Assembly: GCF_002280675.1 (NCBI RefSeq)
Contig: NZ_NCEN01000004.1
Coordinates: 248,001 to 312,000, forward strand
From: Novosphingobium sp. 32-60-15
Lineage (GTDB): Bacteria > Pseudomonadota > Alphaproteobacteria > Sphingomonadales > Sphingomonadaceae
Length of the DNA stretch: 64,000 nucleotides
Direction of reading: 5' to 3'
Made by a program: the position numbers and the translations under genes. A model generated the notes under the pieces. It did no database searches. It had not been told where the DNA came from and was given only the letters and a program-made list of their open reading frames with translations. Positions 54,443 through 64,000 of the stretch are shown one piece after another; position 1 is the stretch's first letter; each line of letters starts with the position of its first letter.

Positions 54443-56494
54443 ATGCGGCGAATCGCCCCTGTTGCGACCTTTGCTTTGCCTTTGCCATTGCTGATCCTTG
54501 CTGCGCCGGCAGTTGTGCAAGCTCAGGACATCGTCGTCATCGGCGCAGGGCTGGAAGCGCCTCCTGCCGCACCTGCTTATAATGCCCAGACGATTGACCG
54601 TGATCGACTGCTGGAAACAGCATCAGGTCGCCTCGAAGATGCCCTTTCATCTGCCGCAGGATTCCAACAGTTCCGGCGTTCCGATAGCCGTTCGTCGAAC
54701 CCCTCGGCGCAAGGTGTGACGCTGCGCGCCTTGGGTGGAAATGCGACCAGCCGAACGCTCGTGCTTTTGGACGGCGTCCCTATGGCAGACCCGTTCTTCG
54801 GATTCATCCCGTTCGGCGCCATTGCGCCGGAACGGCTGGCTTTAGCGCGCATAACCCGCGGCGGTGGAGCAGGCGCATTCGGTGCAGGTGCCGTCGCCGG
54901 AACGGTCGAACTCGACAGCGCCAATGCTGATCAACTCGGGCTTATCCAAGCGAGTTTGACTGGCAACGATCGCGGTGAAACCGAAGCGTCGGGCACGTTT
55001 GCCCCACGCCTTGGTCAAGGGTTTGCTGTCTTGTCTGGCCGTTGGGATCGCGGCAAGGGTTTCTGGACCACGCCGGAAAATCAGCGCGTGCCGGCAAGTG
55101 CGCGGGCATCGTTTGATTCATGGTCCGCAGGCCTTCGTGCGGTAGCGCCCATTGCACCCGATATTGAACTGCAACTGCGCGGACTGGTGTTCGAGGATCG
55201 CCGCACATTGCGGTTTGCCGGAGCCGATACTGCATCGACCGGACAAGATGCATCGCTGCGTTTGGTGGGTCGGGGCAATTGGGCATTTGATGTGTTGGCC
55301 TATGTGCAGGCGCGCAATTTCTCGAACATCGTGATCAGTTCAACGAGCTTCCGCAAGACGCTGGACCAACGCGCGACGCCATCCACCGGGCTTGGCGGCA
55401 AAGCTGAGTTGCGGCCGCCGGTCGGTGGCAATCACGTGCTGCGGCTTGGGGCCGATTTGCGCCTTAACGATGGCGATATGGCTGAAGACGCCTTCTCCGC
55501 CGTTACCGGCCTTGTCACCGCGCGGCGCCGTGCGGGAGGGCAGACTGGTGACCTTGGGCTGTTCCTTGAAGATGACTGGACGTTGGGGCGGCTGGTGCTG
55601 ACTGCGGGCGCGCGGGCGGATCGTTGGTCCATCAGTGAAGGGTACTTTATTGAAACCACGCCTGCCGGAACGCCGACGACCAATCTTGCATTCGCAAACC
55701 GCCAGGCATGGCAAAGCAGTTTTCGCGGTGGAGCGGTGGTTGCTGCCACCACCGCGCTATCGTTGCGCGGCGCTGCCTATACGGGCCTGAGGCTACCGAC
55801 GCTCAATGAATTATACCGCTCGTTCAACGTTGTTGCACCGCGCAGTGGCGGCGGCGTTACAATCACGTCCACCCAGCGCAATGATGCGTTGCGGATCGAA
55901 CAACTTGAAGGGTTTGAAGCAGGGTTGGACATCACCCCCCTGCCCGGCGTGTCGTTAAGCGCGACCGCGTTCGACAATCGCATCAAGCACGCCATTGCCA
56001 ACGTCACGTTGGGCGTAAGCGGCAATACGGTTACCCGTCAGCGTCAGAATGTTGACGCGGTTCATGCCCGCGGAATTGAGTTGGGCGCAAGAGTACGGGC
56101 GGGCAAAGTATCGTTCGACGGATCGTTAGCCTACACCGACGCCGAGATGGATGCGTCTGGCGCATCGGCCTCGCTGAATGGCAAACGCCCTGCGCAAACT
56201 CCGCGTTGGGCGGGTACTGCGACCGTGTCCTATCGACCTGCAGCACGATGGGCGCTGGGGCTGACTTTGCGGCATATTGGCAGCCAGTTTGAAGATGATC
56301 TTGAGACGGATCTGCTGCCGCCGGCAACGACCATCGATGCTTTTGCGCAAGTGCCCTTGCATGGCCCGGTCAGCCTGATTCTGCGCGGAGAAAACCTGGG
56401 CGGCGAAACGATTGTTACGCGGCTGCAGGATGGTTCGATGGATATTGGCACCCCGCGCACGTTCTGGGCAGGCATCCGCATCGAGATCCGTTGA
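54443..56494 (+). CDS. TonB-dependent outer membrane receptor
   Basis: 683 residues from ATG 54443, with GGAG 7 bases upstream; a start at 54398 would add 15 residues before the signal peptide. Signal peptide to about residue 33 (VVQAQ). A TonB-box-like DIVVIGAG follows, then the plug domain (PSAQGVTLRALGGNATSRTL, VLLDGVPMADPFFGFIPF, GAGAVAGTVEL) and a 22-strand barrel ending in FWAGIRIEIR. The substrate is unknown; no siderophore, B12 or sugar genes are adjacent. The 263 bp upstream are AT-rich and hold the promoter. Confidence 0.9.
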   Translation: MRRIAPVATFALPLPLLILAAPAVVQAQDIVVIGAGLEAPPAAPAYNAQTIDRDRLLETASGRLEDALSSAAGFQQFRRSDSRSSNPSAQGVTLRALGGNATSRTLVLLDGVPMADPFFGFIPFGAIAPERLALARITRGGGAGAFGAGAVAGTVELDSANADQLGLIQASLTGNDRGETEASGTFAPRLGQGFAVLSGRWDRGKGFWTTPENQRVPASARASFDSWSAGLRAVAPIAPDIELQLRGLVFEDRRTLRFAGADTASTGQDASLRLVGRGNWAFDVLAYVQARNFSNIVISSTSFRKTLDQRATPSTGLGGKAELRPPVGGNHVLRLGADLRLNDGDMAEDAFSAVTGLVTARRRAGGQTGDLGLFLEDDWTLGRLVLTAGARADRWSISEGYFIETTPAGTPTTNLAFANRQAWQSSFRGGAVVAATTALSLRGAAYTGLRLPTLNELYRSFNVVAPRSGGGVTITSTQRNDALRIEQLEGFEAGLDITPLPGVSLSATAFDNRIKHAIANVTLGVSGNTVTRQRQNVDAVHARGIELGARVRAGKVSFDGSLAYTDAEMDASGASASLNGKRPAQTPRWAGTATVSYRPAARWALGLTLRHIGSQFEDDLETDLLPPATTIDAFAQVPLHGPVSLILRGENLGGETIVTRLQDGSMDIGTPRTFWAGIRIEIR

Positions 56495-56876
56495 TACACG
56501 CAGACGTATTCACCCCGACTTTATGAGCAACCTTGTCTATCGCGCTCCATGTGGAGAGTGTGACAAAAACGACCATTAAACAGCTGGCTCGACCGGGCGG
56601 AGCTCTGCGTTGCGGGGTAGCCTGCGCCACTATCGCTGATTTCCTTTCAGGAAATTTTGCGTCGCGCCCAATTCGCCGCTTGCCGTCGGCGCGCGCACTG
56701 TCATACCAAATACTCAGGGGGTTTGATGAAACGCCGTCCGGCATCGCAAGGAGCGACCACGCGTCATTCCGTTACAAGTGCGGGCAGATGGCGATGAAAG
56801 GCCGGTGCAAAGGGTTCCGGTTCGCAGGTGGCATTGCCCGCCTTTGCGACGGAAGCAACAGGGTGGGACGTGTACC
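56495..56876. other. 382-bp gap between the TonB receptor and the glycogen operon
   Basis: It holds an AT-rich hairpin (ATTTCCT/AGGAAAT, 56639-56655, followed by TTT) that may end the receptor transcript, then the presumed promoter of glgP. A 23-codon frame with a GGGGG site (56726-56797) could be a leader peptide. Open frames that continue into glgP have no family resemblance. Confidence 0.45.
56726..56797 (+). CDS. Possible 23-residue leader peptide before glgP
   Basis: ATG 56726 is preceded by AGGGGG with suitable spacing and opens a 23-codon frame starting MKRRPASQGATT and ending before TGA 56797. It is basic and has no known match. It might control translation of the glycogen operon or be chance. 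Confidence 0.22.
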   Translation: MKRRPASQGATTRHSVTSAGRWR

Positions 56877-59288
56877 ATGAGCCTCGACATCAATTCCAAG
56901 GCTGCGCAGATTGACGCGCAAATCCTTGATGTACTGCGTCATCGCGTGGGCAAGGATGAACGCGCCGCCAAACCGCATGACTGGTACACCGCAACCGTGC
57001 TGACATTGCGCGATGCCATCATTGACCGATGGATGGAATCCACCCGCAAGACATATGCCGAAGGTGCCAAGCGGGTCTATTACCTCAGCCTTGAATTCTT
57101 GATCGGTCGGTTATTACGCGATGCGCTGTCGAACATGGGCCTGACGCGGGACATGGAAAAGGCCCTGCGCGAACACGGGTTCGATCTTGCAGCGCTTGAG
57201 GACCTTGAGCCTGATGCGGCGCTGGGCAACGGTGGGCTTGGCCGCCTTGCTGCCTGCTTCATGGAAAGCCTCGCCAGCCTTGATATCCCGGCTTACGGCT
57301 ATGGCATCCGCTATGTGAACGGTATGTTCCGCCAGAGGATTGACGATGGCTGGCAGGTCGAACTGCCCGAAACATGGCTGAGTCATGGCAACCCTTGGGA
57401 ATTTGACCGTCGCGAAAGCGCCTATATTATCGGCTTTGGCGGAGAAGTGGTTGACGTTGGCGATGGCGTGGAATGGCGTCCGGCGGAAAAGGTGGAAGCC
57501 AGCGCAGTGGATACGCCGGTCGTTGGCTGGCGCGGAAAACGCGTGAATACGCTGCGTTTGTGGACAGCCCATTCGTTCGATCCGTTGAAACTTGATGCGT
57601 TCAATGCGGGCGATCATTTGGGCGCGTTGACCGATCAGATGCGCGCCGACAGTCTTGTGCGTGTGCTTTATCCTGCTGACTCAACCCCCGCTGGTCAGGA
57701 ATTGCGGTTACGGCAGGAGTACTTCTTCACCTCGGCTTCAATCCAGGACATCGTACGCCGCCACGTGCAGCTTCACGAAGATATCCGCACCCTGCCTGAT
57801 AAGGCCGCCATCCAGCTAAACGATACGCACCCGGCCGTTGCTGTTGCTGAACTGATGCGCCTGATGGTCGATGTCTATGGCCTTGAATTCAGCGAAGCGT
57901 GGGAAGTGACCAAGGCGACCGTTGGTTATACCAACCACACGCTGCTGCCCGAAGCACTGGAATCATGGCCGCTGCCATTGTTTGAACGCCTACTGCCGCG
58001 CCACATGCAAATCGTTTACGCGATCAACAGCCGCGTTCTGCGTGAAGCGCGCAAGGCTGGTATGGATGACCGGGCAATCTCTGCGATCAGCCTAATTGAC
58101 GAAGGTGGCGAACGCCGTGTGCGCATGGCCAACCTTGCATTTACTGGCGCACACAGTGTCAATGGCGTGGCCGCGCTGCACACCGACCTGATGAAGTCCA
58201 CCGTCTTTTCAGACCTGCACAAGCTTTATCCGCAACGCATCAACAACAAGACGAACGGCGTCACGCCGCGCCGCTGGCTGCAGCAATGCAATCCCGGCCT
58301 GACTTCTGTGTTGAAAGACGCGATTGGCGATGGCTTCCTTGATGACACTGCCAAGTTGGTCGAACTTAATGCCTTGGCCGATGACGCATCTTTGGGTGAA
58401 CGCATTGCCGAAGTGAAGCGGTCTAACAAGGTTGCGTTGGCCAAGCATCTCAAAGACCTGACCGGCATTCGCCTTGATCCCGATGCGCTGTTCGACGTGC
58501 AGATCAAGCGCATCCACGAATACAAGCGCCAGTTGCTGAACTTGATCGAGACGGTTGCACTTTACGATCAGATCCGCAGCCATCCGGAACGTGATTGGGT
58601 GCCGCGTGTGAAGATTTTTGGTGGAAAGGCCGCATCGAGTTATCACAACGCCAAATTGATCATCAAACTGTCGAACGACATTGCGCGCAGGGTCAATGCC
58701 GATCCATCGGTTGGCGGACTGCTAAAGGTTGTGTTCGTGCCGAATTACAACGTAAGCCTTGCCGAGCGGATCATCCCCGCAGCAGACTTGTCAGAACAAA
58801 TCTCGACCGCGGGCATGGAAGCTTCGGGCACCGGCAACATGAAGTTTGCTTTGAACGGCGCGCTGACTATCGGCACCCTGGATGGCGCGAACATCGAGAT
58901 CAAGGACCATGTGGGCGATGCGAATATCGAAATCTTCGGCCTGACCGCCGACGAGGTTGAGGCTCAGCGCGCCAATGGCTATAACCCGCGTGAAGTCATT
59001 GAAAATTCGCGTGAATTGCAACAGGCTATCGCCGCTATCGCCACCGGCGTGTTCTCGCCCGATGATCCTGACCGCTATAAGGACCTAATGGGCGGCATTT
59101 ATGACCACGACTGGTTCATGGTTGCCGCCGATTTTGACAGTTACCACACCGCACAGCGCAATATCGACAAGCGTTGGGAAAATCAGGCGGGTTGGCGCGC
59201 TTCTGCAATCCGCAACATTGCCAACGTAGGCTGGTTTTCGTCTGATCGCACGATCGGCGAATATGCCCGCGATATCTGGGGGGTCTGA
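56877..59288 (+). CDS. glgP: Glycogen phosphorylase
   Basis: 803 residues from ATG 56877, normal family length. It releases glucose 1-phosphate from glycogen. Seen are the N-terminal YLSLEFLIGRLLRDALSNMG, the ALGNGGLGRLAACFMESLA block, RINNKTNGVTPRRWL, QIKRIHEYKRQLLN and the pyridoxal-phosphate lysine motif EASGTGNMKFALNGALTIGT. It is the first gene of a glgP-glgB-glgC-glgA operon with gaps of 8 bp, 17 bp and a 4-bp overlap. Confidence 0.97.
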   Translation: MSLDINSKAAQIDAQILDVLRHRVGKDERAAKPHDWYTATVLTLRDAIIDRWMESTRKTYAEGAKRVYYLSLEFLIGRLLRDALSNMGLTRDMEKALREHGFDLAALEDLEPDAALGNGGLGRLAACFMESLASLDIPAYGYGIRYVNGMFRQRIDDGWQVELPETWLSHGNPWEFDRRESAYIIGFGGEVVDVGDGVEWRPAEKVEASAVDTPVVGWRGKRVNTLRLWTAHSFDPLKLDAFNAGDHLGALTDQMRADSLVRVLYPADSTPAGQELRLRQEYFFTSASIQDIVRRHVQLHEDIRTLPDKAAIQLNDTHPAVAVAELMRLMVDVYGLEFSEAWEVTKATVGYTNHTLLPEALESWPLPLFERLLPRHMQIVYAINSRVLREARKAGMDDRAISAISLIDEGGERRVRMANLAFTGAHSVNGVAALHTDLMKSTVFSDLHKLYPQRINNKTNGVTPRRWLQQCNPGLTSVLKDAIGDGFLDDTAKLVELNALADDASLGERIAEVKRSNKVALAKHLKDLTGIRLDPDALFDVQIKRIHEYKRQLLNLIETVALYDQIRSHPERDWVPRVKIFGGKAASSYHNAKLIIKLSNDIARRVNADPSVGGLLKVVFVPNYNVSLAERIIPAADLSEQISTAGMEASGTGNMKFALNGALTIGTLDGANIEIKDHVGDANIEIFGLTADEVEAQRANGYNPREVIENSRELQQAIAAIATGVFSPDDPDRYKDLMGGIYDHDWFMVAADFDSYHTAQRNIDKRWENQAGWRASAIRNIANVGWFSSDRTIGEYARDIWGV

Positions 59289-59296
59289 AAACCGGA

Positions 59297-61462
59297 ATGA
59301 AACCATCGGCGAGCGCCATCGAAGCTCTTTTAGACGGGACGCACGCCGATCCTTTCTCGTTGCTGGGTATCCATGAAGGTCCCGAAGGCGCTTTTGCGCG
59401 GGCTGTTTTGCCCGGAGCGGAAACGGCGGTTGCGTGGTCGCTGTCGGGTGAGCATCTTGGTGGACTGGCCCGCGTTGACGGGCGCGGACTGTTTGAAGGC
59501 AAAGTCAGCGGACCGCGCCAACCTGTGCGCTATGCCTGCAAGGCGGGCGATCACGAATGGCTGGTGACTGATCCCTATACTTTTGGGCCGGTCTTTGGCC
59601 CGATGGATGATTTCCTGATTGCCGAGGGCACCCATCTGCGCCTGTTCGACAAGATGGGCGCACATCTGATCGAGCATGAGGGCGCAAGCGGCGTTCACTT
59701 TGCCGTCTGGGCGCCCAACGCCAGCCTTGTCAGCGTGGTGGGAGATTTCAACGATTGGGACCATCGCCGCCACCCGATGCGCCGACGTGTGGACATTGGC
59801 GTGTGGGAAGTGTTCATTCCGGAAATCGGCGAACACCGGACCTACAAGTATCGCGTGGTTGCCGCTGATGGTACTGTCATGCCGCTGAAGGCCGATCCTT
59901 TCGCGCTGGCGTCAGAGTTCAGGCCAAGCACCGCTTCGATCACGGCGCATCCGGTAAAGCTCGATTGGGGCGATCAGGGCCACCGCGATCATTGGGCCAG
60001 CGTTGATGCGCGCCGCCAGCCCATGTCGATCTATGAAGTTCACCCCGGATCATGGCAAAAGCCCCATGATGAGGGCTTTTACACATGGGATGAACTGGCT
60101 GAACGGCTAATCCCCTACGTTACCGAGATGGGCTTTACGCACATCGAATTTCTGCCCGTTTCCGAACACCCCTATGACCCGAGTTGGGGGTATCAGACAA
60201 CCGGCCTTTACGCCCCGTCTGCCCGCTTTGGCCCGCCGGAAGGCTTTGCCCGCTTTGTTGATGGCGCGCATCGTGCGGGCGTTTCTGTCCTGATTGATTG
60301 GGTGCCCGCCCACTTCCCGACCGACGAACACGGCCTCGTCAAATTTGATGGAACCGCGCTCTATGAACATGAAGACCCGCGCCTTGGCTTCCACCCCGAT
60401 TGGAACACGCTGATCTACAACTTCGGGCGCAATGAAGTCGTCAGTTTCCTTGTGAATAACGCGCTGTTCTGGGCCGAGCGCTATCATGTTGATGGCTTGC
60501 GCGTCGATGCTGTCGCCTCGATGCTGTACCGTGACTATTCGCGCAAGGCGGGCGAATGGATCGCCAATGATGAAGGCGGGCGCGAGAACTGGGAGGCTGT
60601 GGCTTTCCTGCAAAAGATGAACCGAGCGGTCTATGCCAGCCATCCCGGTTTCCTGACAATTGCCGAAGAATCAACGTCTTGGCCGGGCGTCAGCAAGCCT
60701 GCATTCGATGAAGCCCCGCGCGAGCATTTGGGCTTCGGCTTCAAATGGAACATGGGTTTCATGCACGATACGCTGCAATATATGGCGCGCGACGCCATTC
60801 ACCGCAGCTATCACCACAACGAAATCACCTTCGGGCTGACATACGCGTTTTCCGAGAATTTCGTCCTCCCGATCAGCCATGATGAAGTCGTCCACGGCAA
60901 GGGCAGTTTGTTGACGAAAATGAGCGGCGATGATTGGCAGAAGTTTGCCAACTTGCGCGCCTATTACGGGTTGATGTGGGGCTATCCCGGCAAAAAACTG
61001 CTGTTCATGGGGCAGGAGTTTGCCCAACGCCGCGAATGGAGCGAAGCGCGTTCGCTTGATTGGGACTTGCTGGGTGCCCCCGCCCATGAAGGAGTTCGGC
61101 GTTGGGTGCGTGATCTCAACCGCATCTATTCCGCCCGCCCTGCCCTGCACGCCCGCGATTGCGAGCCGGAAGGGTTCGAGTGGCTGGTAGTTGATGATGC
61201 ACAAGCATCTGTTTTTGCGTGGGTCCGCAAGGCACCCGACGCAAAGCCGATTGTGGTGATTTGCAATATGACCCCGCAAGTCCATGATCACTATCGCCTG
61301 CCATTGCCGCACGATGGCGCGTGGCGCGAAGTGCTGAACAGCGATGCGCAGGATTATGGCGGCAGCGGAATTGGCAATCTCGGGCAAGTCATCGCACAGG
61401 ACGGCGCGGCCTATGTCGTTTTGCCACCGTTAGCCACACTGATGCTTGAATTCGAAGAATAA
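59297..61462 (+). CDS. glgB: 1,4-alpha-glucan branching enzyme
   Basis: 721 residues. It makes the alpha-1,6 branches of glycogen. Domains: N-terminal carbohydrate-binding modules ([36 protein letters not shown]), then the GH13 barrel with HPGSWQ, nucleophile Asp in [18 protein letters not shown], acid/base Glu in [13 protein letters not shown], and [16 protein letters not shown], then a C-terminal beta domain. It starts 8 bp after glgP. Confidence 0.97.
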   Translation: MKPSASAIEALLDGTHADPFSLLGIHEGPEGAFARAVLPGAETAVAWSLSGEHLGGLARVDGRGLFEGKVSGPRQPVRYACKAGDHEWLVTDPYTFGPVFGPMDDFLIAEGTHLRLFDKMGAHLIEHEGASGVHFAVWAPNASLVSVVGDFNDWDHRRHPMRRRVDIGVWEVFIPEIGEHRTYKYRVVAADGTVMPLKADPFALASEFRPSTASITAHPVKLDWGDQGHRDHWASVDARRQPMSIYEVHPGSWQKPHDEGFYTWDELAERLIPYVTEMGFTHIEFLPVSEHPYDPSWGYQTTGLYAPSARFGPPEGFARFVDGAHRAGVSVLIDWVPAHFPTDEHGLVKFDGTALYEHEDPRLGFHPDWNTLIYNFGRNEVVSFLVNNALFWAERYHVDGLRVDAVASMLYRDYSRKAGEWIANDEGGRENWEAVAFLQKMNRAVYASHPGFLTIAEESTSWPGVSKPAFDEAPREHLGFGFKWNMGFMHDTLQYMARDAIHRSYHHNEITFGLTYAFSENFVLPISHDEVVHGKGSLLTKMSGDDWQKFANLRAYYGLMWGYPGKKLLFMGQEFAQRREWSEARSLDWDLLGAPAHEGVRRWVRDLNRIYSARPALHARDCEPEGFEWLVVDDAQASVFAWVRKAPDAKPIVVICNMTPQVHDHYRLPLPHDGAWREVLNSDAQDYGGSGIGNLGQVIAQDGAAYVVLPPLATLMLEFEE

Positions 61463-61479
61463 GAGACGGAGAACAGGGG

Positions 61480-62739
61480 ATGCGGGAAACTTACTCACAG
61501 CCGCTCGCGCGTGATGCGATGGCCTATGTCCTTGCAGGCGGGCGCGGCAGCAGGTTGAAGGAATTAACCGACAACCGCGCCAAACCTGCGGTCTATTTCG
61601 GCGGCAAATCACGGATCATCGATTTCGCACTGTCGAACGCGATCAATTCGGGCATCCGCCGCATCGGTGTCGCCACGCAGTACAAGGCGCATTCGCTGAT
61701 CCGGCACATGCAGCGCGCGTGGAATTTCATGCGCCCTGAACGCAACGAAAGCTTCGATATTCTGCCTGCATCCCAGCGCGTGTCCGAGCATCAGTGGTAT
61801 GAAGGCACGGCGGATGCGGTCTACCAGAACATCGATATCATCGCAGCCAATGCACCGAAATATATGGTTATTCTGGCGGGCGATCACATCTACAAGATGG
61901 ATTACGAACTGATGCTGCGCCAGCATGTGGAAAGCGGCGCGGATGTTACCATCGGCTGTCTGGTCGTCCCGCGCGCCGAGGCGACCGGCTTTGGCGTCAT
62001 GGCCGTTGACACCTCTGACACAATCACAGCCTTTGTCGAAAAGCCTGCCAACCCGCCGGGAATCCCCGGCAATGAAGGCATGGCGCTGGCATCGATGGGC
62101 ATCTATGTTTTCGACACGAAGTTCCTGTTTGATATCCTGCGCAAGGATGCCGCAGACCCCAATTCGAGCCGCGATTTCGGCAATGATATCATTCCCTACA
62201 TCGTCAACAACGGCAAAGCGGTAGCGCACCGTTTCACCGCCAGTTGCATTCGCGCTGCTGAAGAAATTGAAGAATACTGGCGCGATGTCGGCACACTGGA
62301 CGCCTATTTTGAAGCCAATCTCGATCTCACCGATGTTGTGCCAAAGCTCAACATGTATGACCGTGACTGGCCGATCTGGACCGACCAGATCATCGCTGCA
62401 CCTGCCAAGTTCGTGCATGATCAGGATGGCAGGCGCGGCATGGCGATTTCATCGCTGATCAGCCAGGATTGCATTGTTTCGGGTGCTACGGCGCGTCGGA
62501 GCCTGTTGTTTACAGGCGTAAAAATGGGTTCATTCTCGTCTTGTGAAGAGGCAGTGATCCTGCCGTATTGCAACATTGGACGCGGGGCGCGGCTGTCCCG
62601 CGTGATCCTTGATTCCGGCGTACGCATTCCCGAAGGACTGGTGGTTGGCGAAGATCCGGTGCTGGATGCGCAGCGTTTTCAACGCACTGAAAGCGGAGTG
62701 TGCCTGATTACCAAGCGGATGATCGACCAACTCGCATGA
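61480..62739 (+). CDS. glgC: Glucose-1-phosphate adenylyltransferase
   Basis: 419 residues. It makes ADP-glucose, the glycogen precursor and the regulated step of the pathway. Motifs: [22 protein letters not shown] (nucleotide loop), [52 protein letters not shown] and the C-terminal left-handed helix domain ([23 protein letters not shown]). Its stop overlaps the glgA start. Confidence 0.97.
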   Translation: MRETYSQPLARDAMAYVLAGGRGSRLKELTDNRAKPAVYFGGKSRIIDFALSNAINSGIRRIGVATQYKAHSLIRHMQRAWNFMRPERNESFDILPASQRVSEHQWYEGTADAVYQNIDIIAANAPKYMVILAGDHIYKMDYELMLRQHVESGADVTIGCLVVPRAEATGFGVMAVDTSDTITAFVEKPANPPGIPGNEGMALASMGIYVFDTKFLFDILRKDAADPNSSRDFGNDIIPYIVNNGKAVAHRFTASCIRAAEEIEEYWRDVGTLDAYFEANLDLTDVVPKLNMYDRDWPIWTDQIIAAPAKFVHDQDGRRGMAISSLISQDCIVSGATARRSLLFTGVKMGSFSSCEEAVILPYCNIGRGARLSRVILDSGVRIPEGLVVGEDPVLDAQRFQRTESGVCLITKRMIDQLA

Positions 62740-64000
62740 CGATCAAGGTCCTGTCCGTTGCCTCGGAGGCTGTGCCGCTGGTCAAGACCGGCGGACTGGC
62801 CGATGTGGCTGGCGCTTTGCCATCTGCTGTTGCGCCGCATGGCGTTGAAATGACGACATTATTGCCGGGGTATCCGGCAGTGATGAAAGCACTGGTTCGT
62901 CCGCGCGCCTTGCATACATGGGATTCGCTGCTGGGCGAAAAGGCACGTCTTCTGGGCGCGAAAATTAACGGCCACCCGCTGCTGGTTGTCGATGCGCCCG
63001 CCTATTACCAGCGCGATGGCGGGCCTTATAGCGATGCTGACGGGCGCGATTGGGTGGACAATTGGCGGCGTTTCGCGGCGTTTGGACGTGCAGCGGCAGA
63101 CGTCGCGGGCGGAATGATCAAGGCCAGACGTTTCGACGCAGTCCACGCGCACGATTGGCAGGCGGCAATGGCGCTTGCCTATATGCGATTTGCCCCGCCC
63201 GAAGGAACCAAGCCCCTGCCCTCGGTCATGACGATCCACAACATGGCGTTTCAGGGCTTTTATGGCGCCGACAAATTTCCCGCGCTTGGTCTGCCATCGC
63301 AGGCCTGGTCGCTGGATGGCGTGGAATACCACGGTGGCGTCGGTTTCCTCAAGGCGGGCCTTGAAGCTGCCAGCGCGATTACCACCGTCAGCCCCACTTA
63401 TGCGCGCGAGATCCGCACTGCGGAGTTCGGCATGGGTCTTGAAGGGTTGATCCTGAGCCGGGGCGAAAAGGTTTCGGGCATCGTCAATGGCATAGACACA
63501 GCACAGTGGAATCCGGAGACCGACCCTGCGCTGGCTTCACGCTTTAACGCCAGAGCACTTGCCAAACGCCAAGCCAACAAGGGCGCACTTGAGGCCGAGT
63601 TTGGCCTCGAATCCGGCGACGGGCCACTGTTTGTCGTGATTACGCGGCTGACATGGCAAAAGGGCATGGACGTCCTGCTCGAAGTGATCGACCACCTTGT
63701 CGGGATCGGTGGTCGGCTCGCCCTGTTGGGGTCGGGCGACAAGGCGATGGAAAATGCGTTCCACGCCGCAGCCATGCGCCATCCCGGAAAGATCGGCGTG
63801 CGCATCGGGTATGACGAGGCGCTTTCGCACCGGATGCAGGGAGGCGGCGATGCGATCCTTGTGCCGAGCCGGTTTGAACCTTGCGGGCTGACCCAGCTTT
63901 ATGGCCTTGCCTATGGCTGTGTGCCGGTTGTGGCGCGCACCGGCGGGCTGGCTGATACCGTGATCGATGCCAATCTTGCCGCAATCATGGGCGGTGTTGC
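62736..64000 (+). CDS. glgA: Glycogen synthase (partial, runs off the right edge)
   Basis: About 421 residues are present of an expected 480 or so; the 3' end is outside the window. Start ATG 62736 lies in the glgC stop (ATGA). GlgA adds glucose from ADP-glucose to glycogen. Motifs: [13 protein letters not shown] (ADP-glucose binding), [22 protein letters not shown], and the C-terminal [20 protein letters not shown] with catalytic Glu and RTGGLADTV. It is GT5 family and completes the synthesis set of the operon. Confidence 0.96.
   Translation, partial: MTIKVLSVASEAVPLVKTGGLADVAGALPSAVAPHGVEMTTLLPGYPAVMKALVRPRALHTWDSLLGEKARLLGAKINGHPLLVVDAPAYYQRDGGPYSDADGRDWVDNWRRFAAFGRAAADVAGGMIKARRFDAVHAHDWQAAMALAYMRFAPPEGTKPLPSVMTIHNMAFQGFYGADKFPALGLPSQAWSLDGVEYHGGVGFLKAGLEAASAITTVSPTYAREIRTAEFGMGLEGLILSRGEKVSGIVNGIDTAQWNPETDPALASRFNARALAKRQANKGALEAEFGLESGDGPLFVVITRLTWQKGMDVLLEVIDHLVGIGGRLALLGSGDKAMENAFHAAAMRHPGKIGVRIGYDEALSHRMQGGGDAILVPSRFEPCGLTQLYGLAYGCVPVVARTGGLADTVIDANLAAIMGGV

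Noticed and set aside
56778-56876. 33-residue extension of glgP
   Set aside because: Starts at GTG without a ribosome site and has no resemblance to phosphorylases; ATG 56877 gives the normal N-terminus.

Overview
The window looks like chromosome of a sphingomonad alphaproteobacterium, most likely Novosphingobium or a close relative. The signs are a MIM-like subclass B3 metallo-beta-lactamase, feruloyl-CoA hydratase/lyase and vanillin-dehydrogenase-type genes of the kind known from Sphingobium SYK-6, a general-stress (EcfG-type) promoter in front of katE, a TonB-dependent receptor, and dense GC-rich coding with many 4-base ATGA/GTGA gene overlaps. The genus is an inference from gene content. 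I saw no rRNA, tRNA, CRISPR array, insertion sequence or phage gene.

Left part (1-23.4 kb), mostly housekeeping and envelope or stress functions: a secreted protein of unknown function; sdhCDA without sdhB beside it; the beta-lactamase coupled to prmA; a divergent CinA-like protein and a LysE-type exporter; the overlapping operon recN - monooxygenase - ligA; a divergent plcP-agt pair that should replace phospholipids by glycolipids under phosphate starvation, with a candidate PHO box; katE with an EcfG-type promoter; a DUF481 outer-membrane protein; bamD; Rrf2 and MarR regulators; a cytochrome c; a DUF3237 protein; a HerA-like ATPase; and ahpC-ahpF.

Middle part (23.5-44.4 kb), accessory and catabolic: a tripartite EmrAB/OprM-type efflux operon with its TetR regulator and an operator inside the promoter; an AIM24 protein; an acyl-CoA dehydrogenase plus APH-family kinase pair resembling the LvaA/ACAD10-11 system for 4-hydroxyacyl-CoAs, with a divergent TetR gene; and then the most notable block, a tryptophan-tryptophylquinone (TTQ) amine dehydrogenase operon in the order large subunit-mauE-mauD-small subunit-cytochrome c, the order of the aromatic amine dehydrogenase (aau) cluster. 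The TTQ maturation genes mauFGLMN are absent. The operon has an 18-bp perfect palindrome in its promoter and a TetR gene upstream. Directly beyond lies a molybdenum hydroxylase (isoquinoline 1-oxidoreductase type) with its XdhC and MocA cofactor genes. A TPR-sulfotransferase closes this part.

Right part (44.4-64 kb): a divergent lrp-ald pair; a DsrE protein; a PYROXD2/CrtI-like oxidoreductase; a hydroxycinnamoyl-CoA hydratase/lyase and aldehyde dehydrogenase that should turn feruloyl-CoA into vanillate; a probable small RNA; a hybrid histidine kinase with a LuxR-type response regulator; a small protein; a TonB-dependent receptor; and the glycogen operon glgP-glgB-glgC-glgA, whose last gene runs off the right edge.
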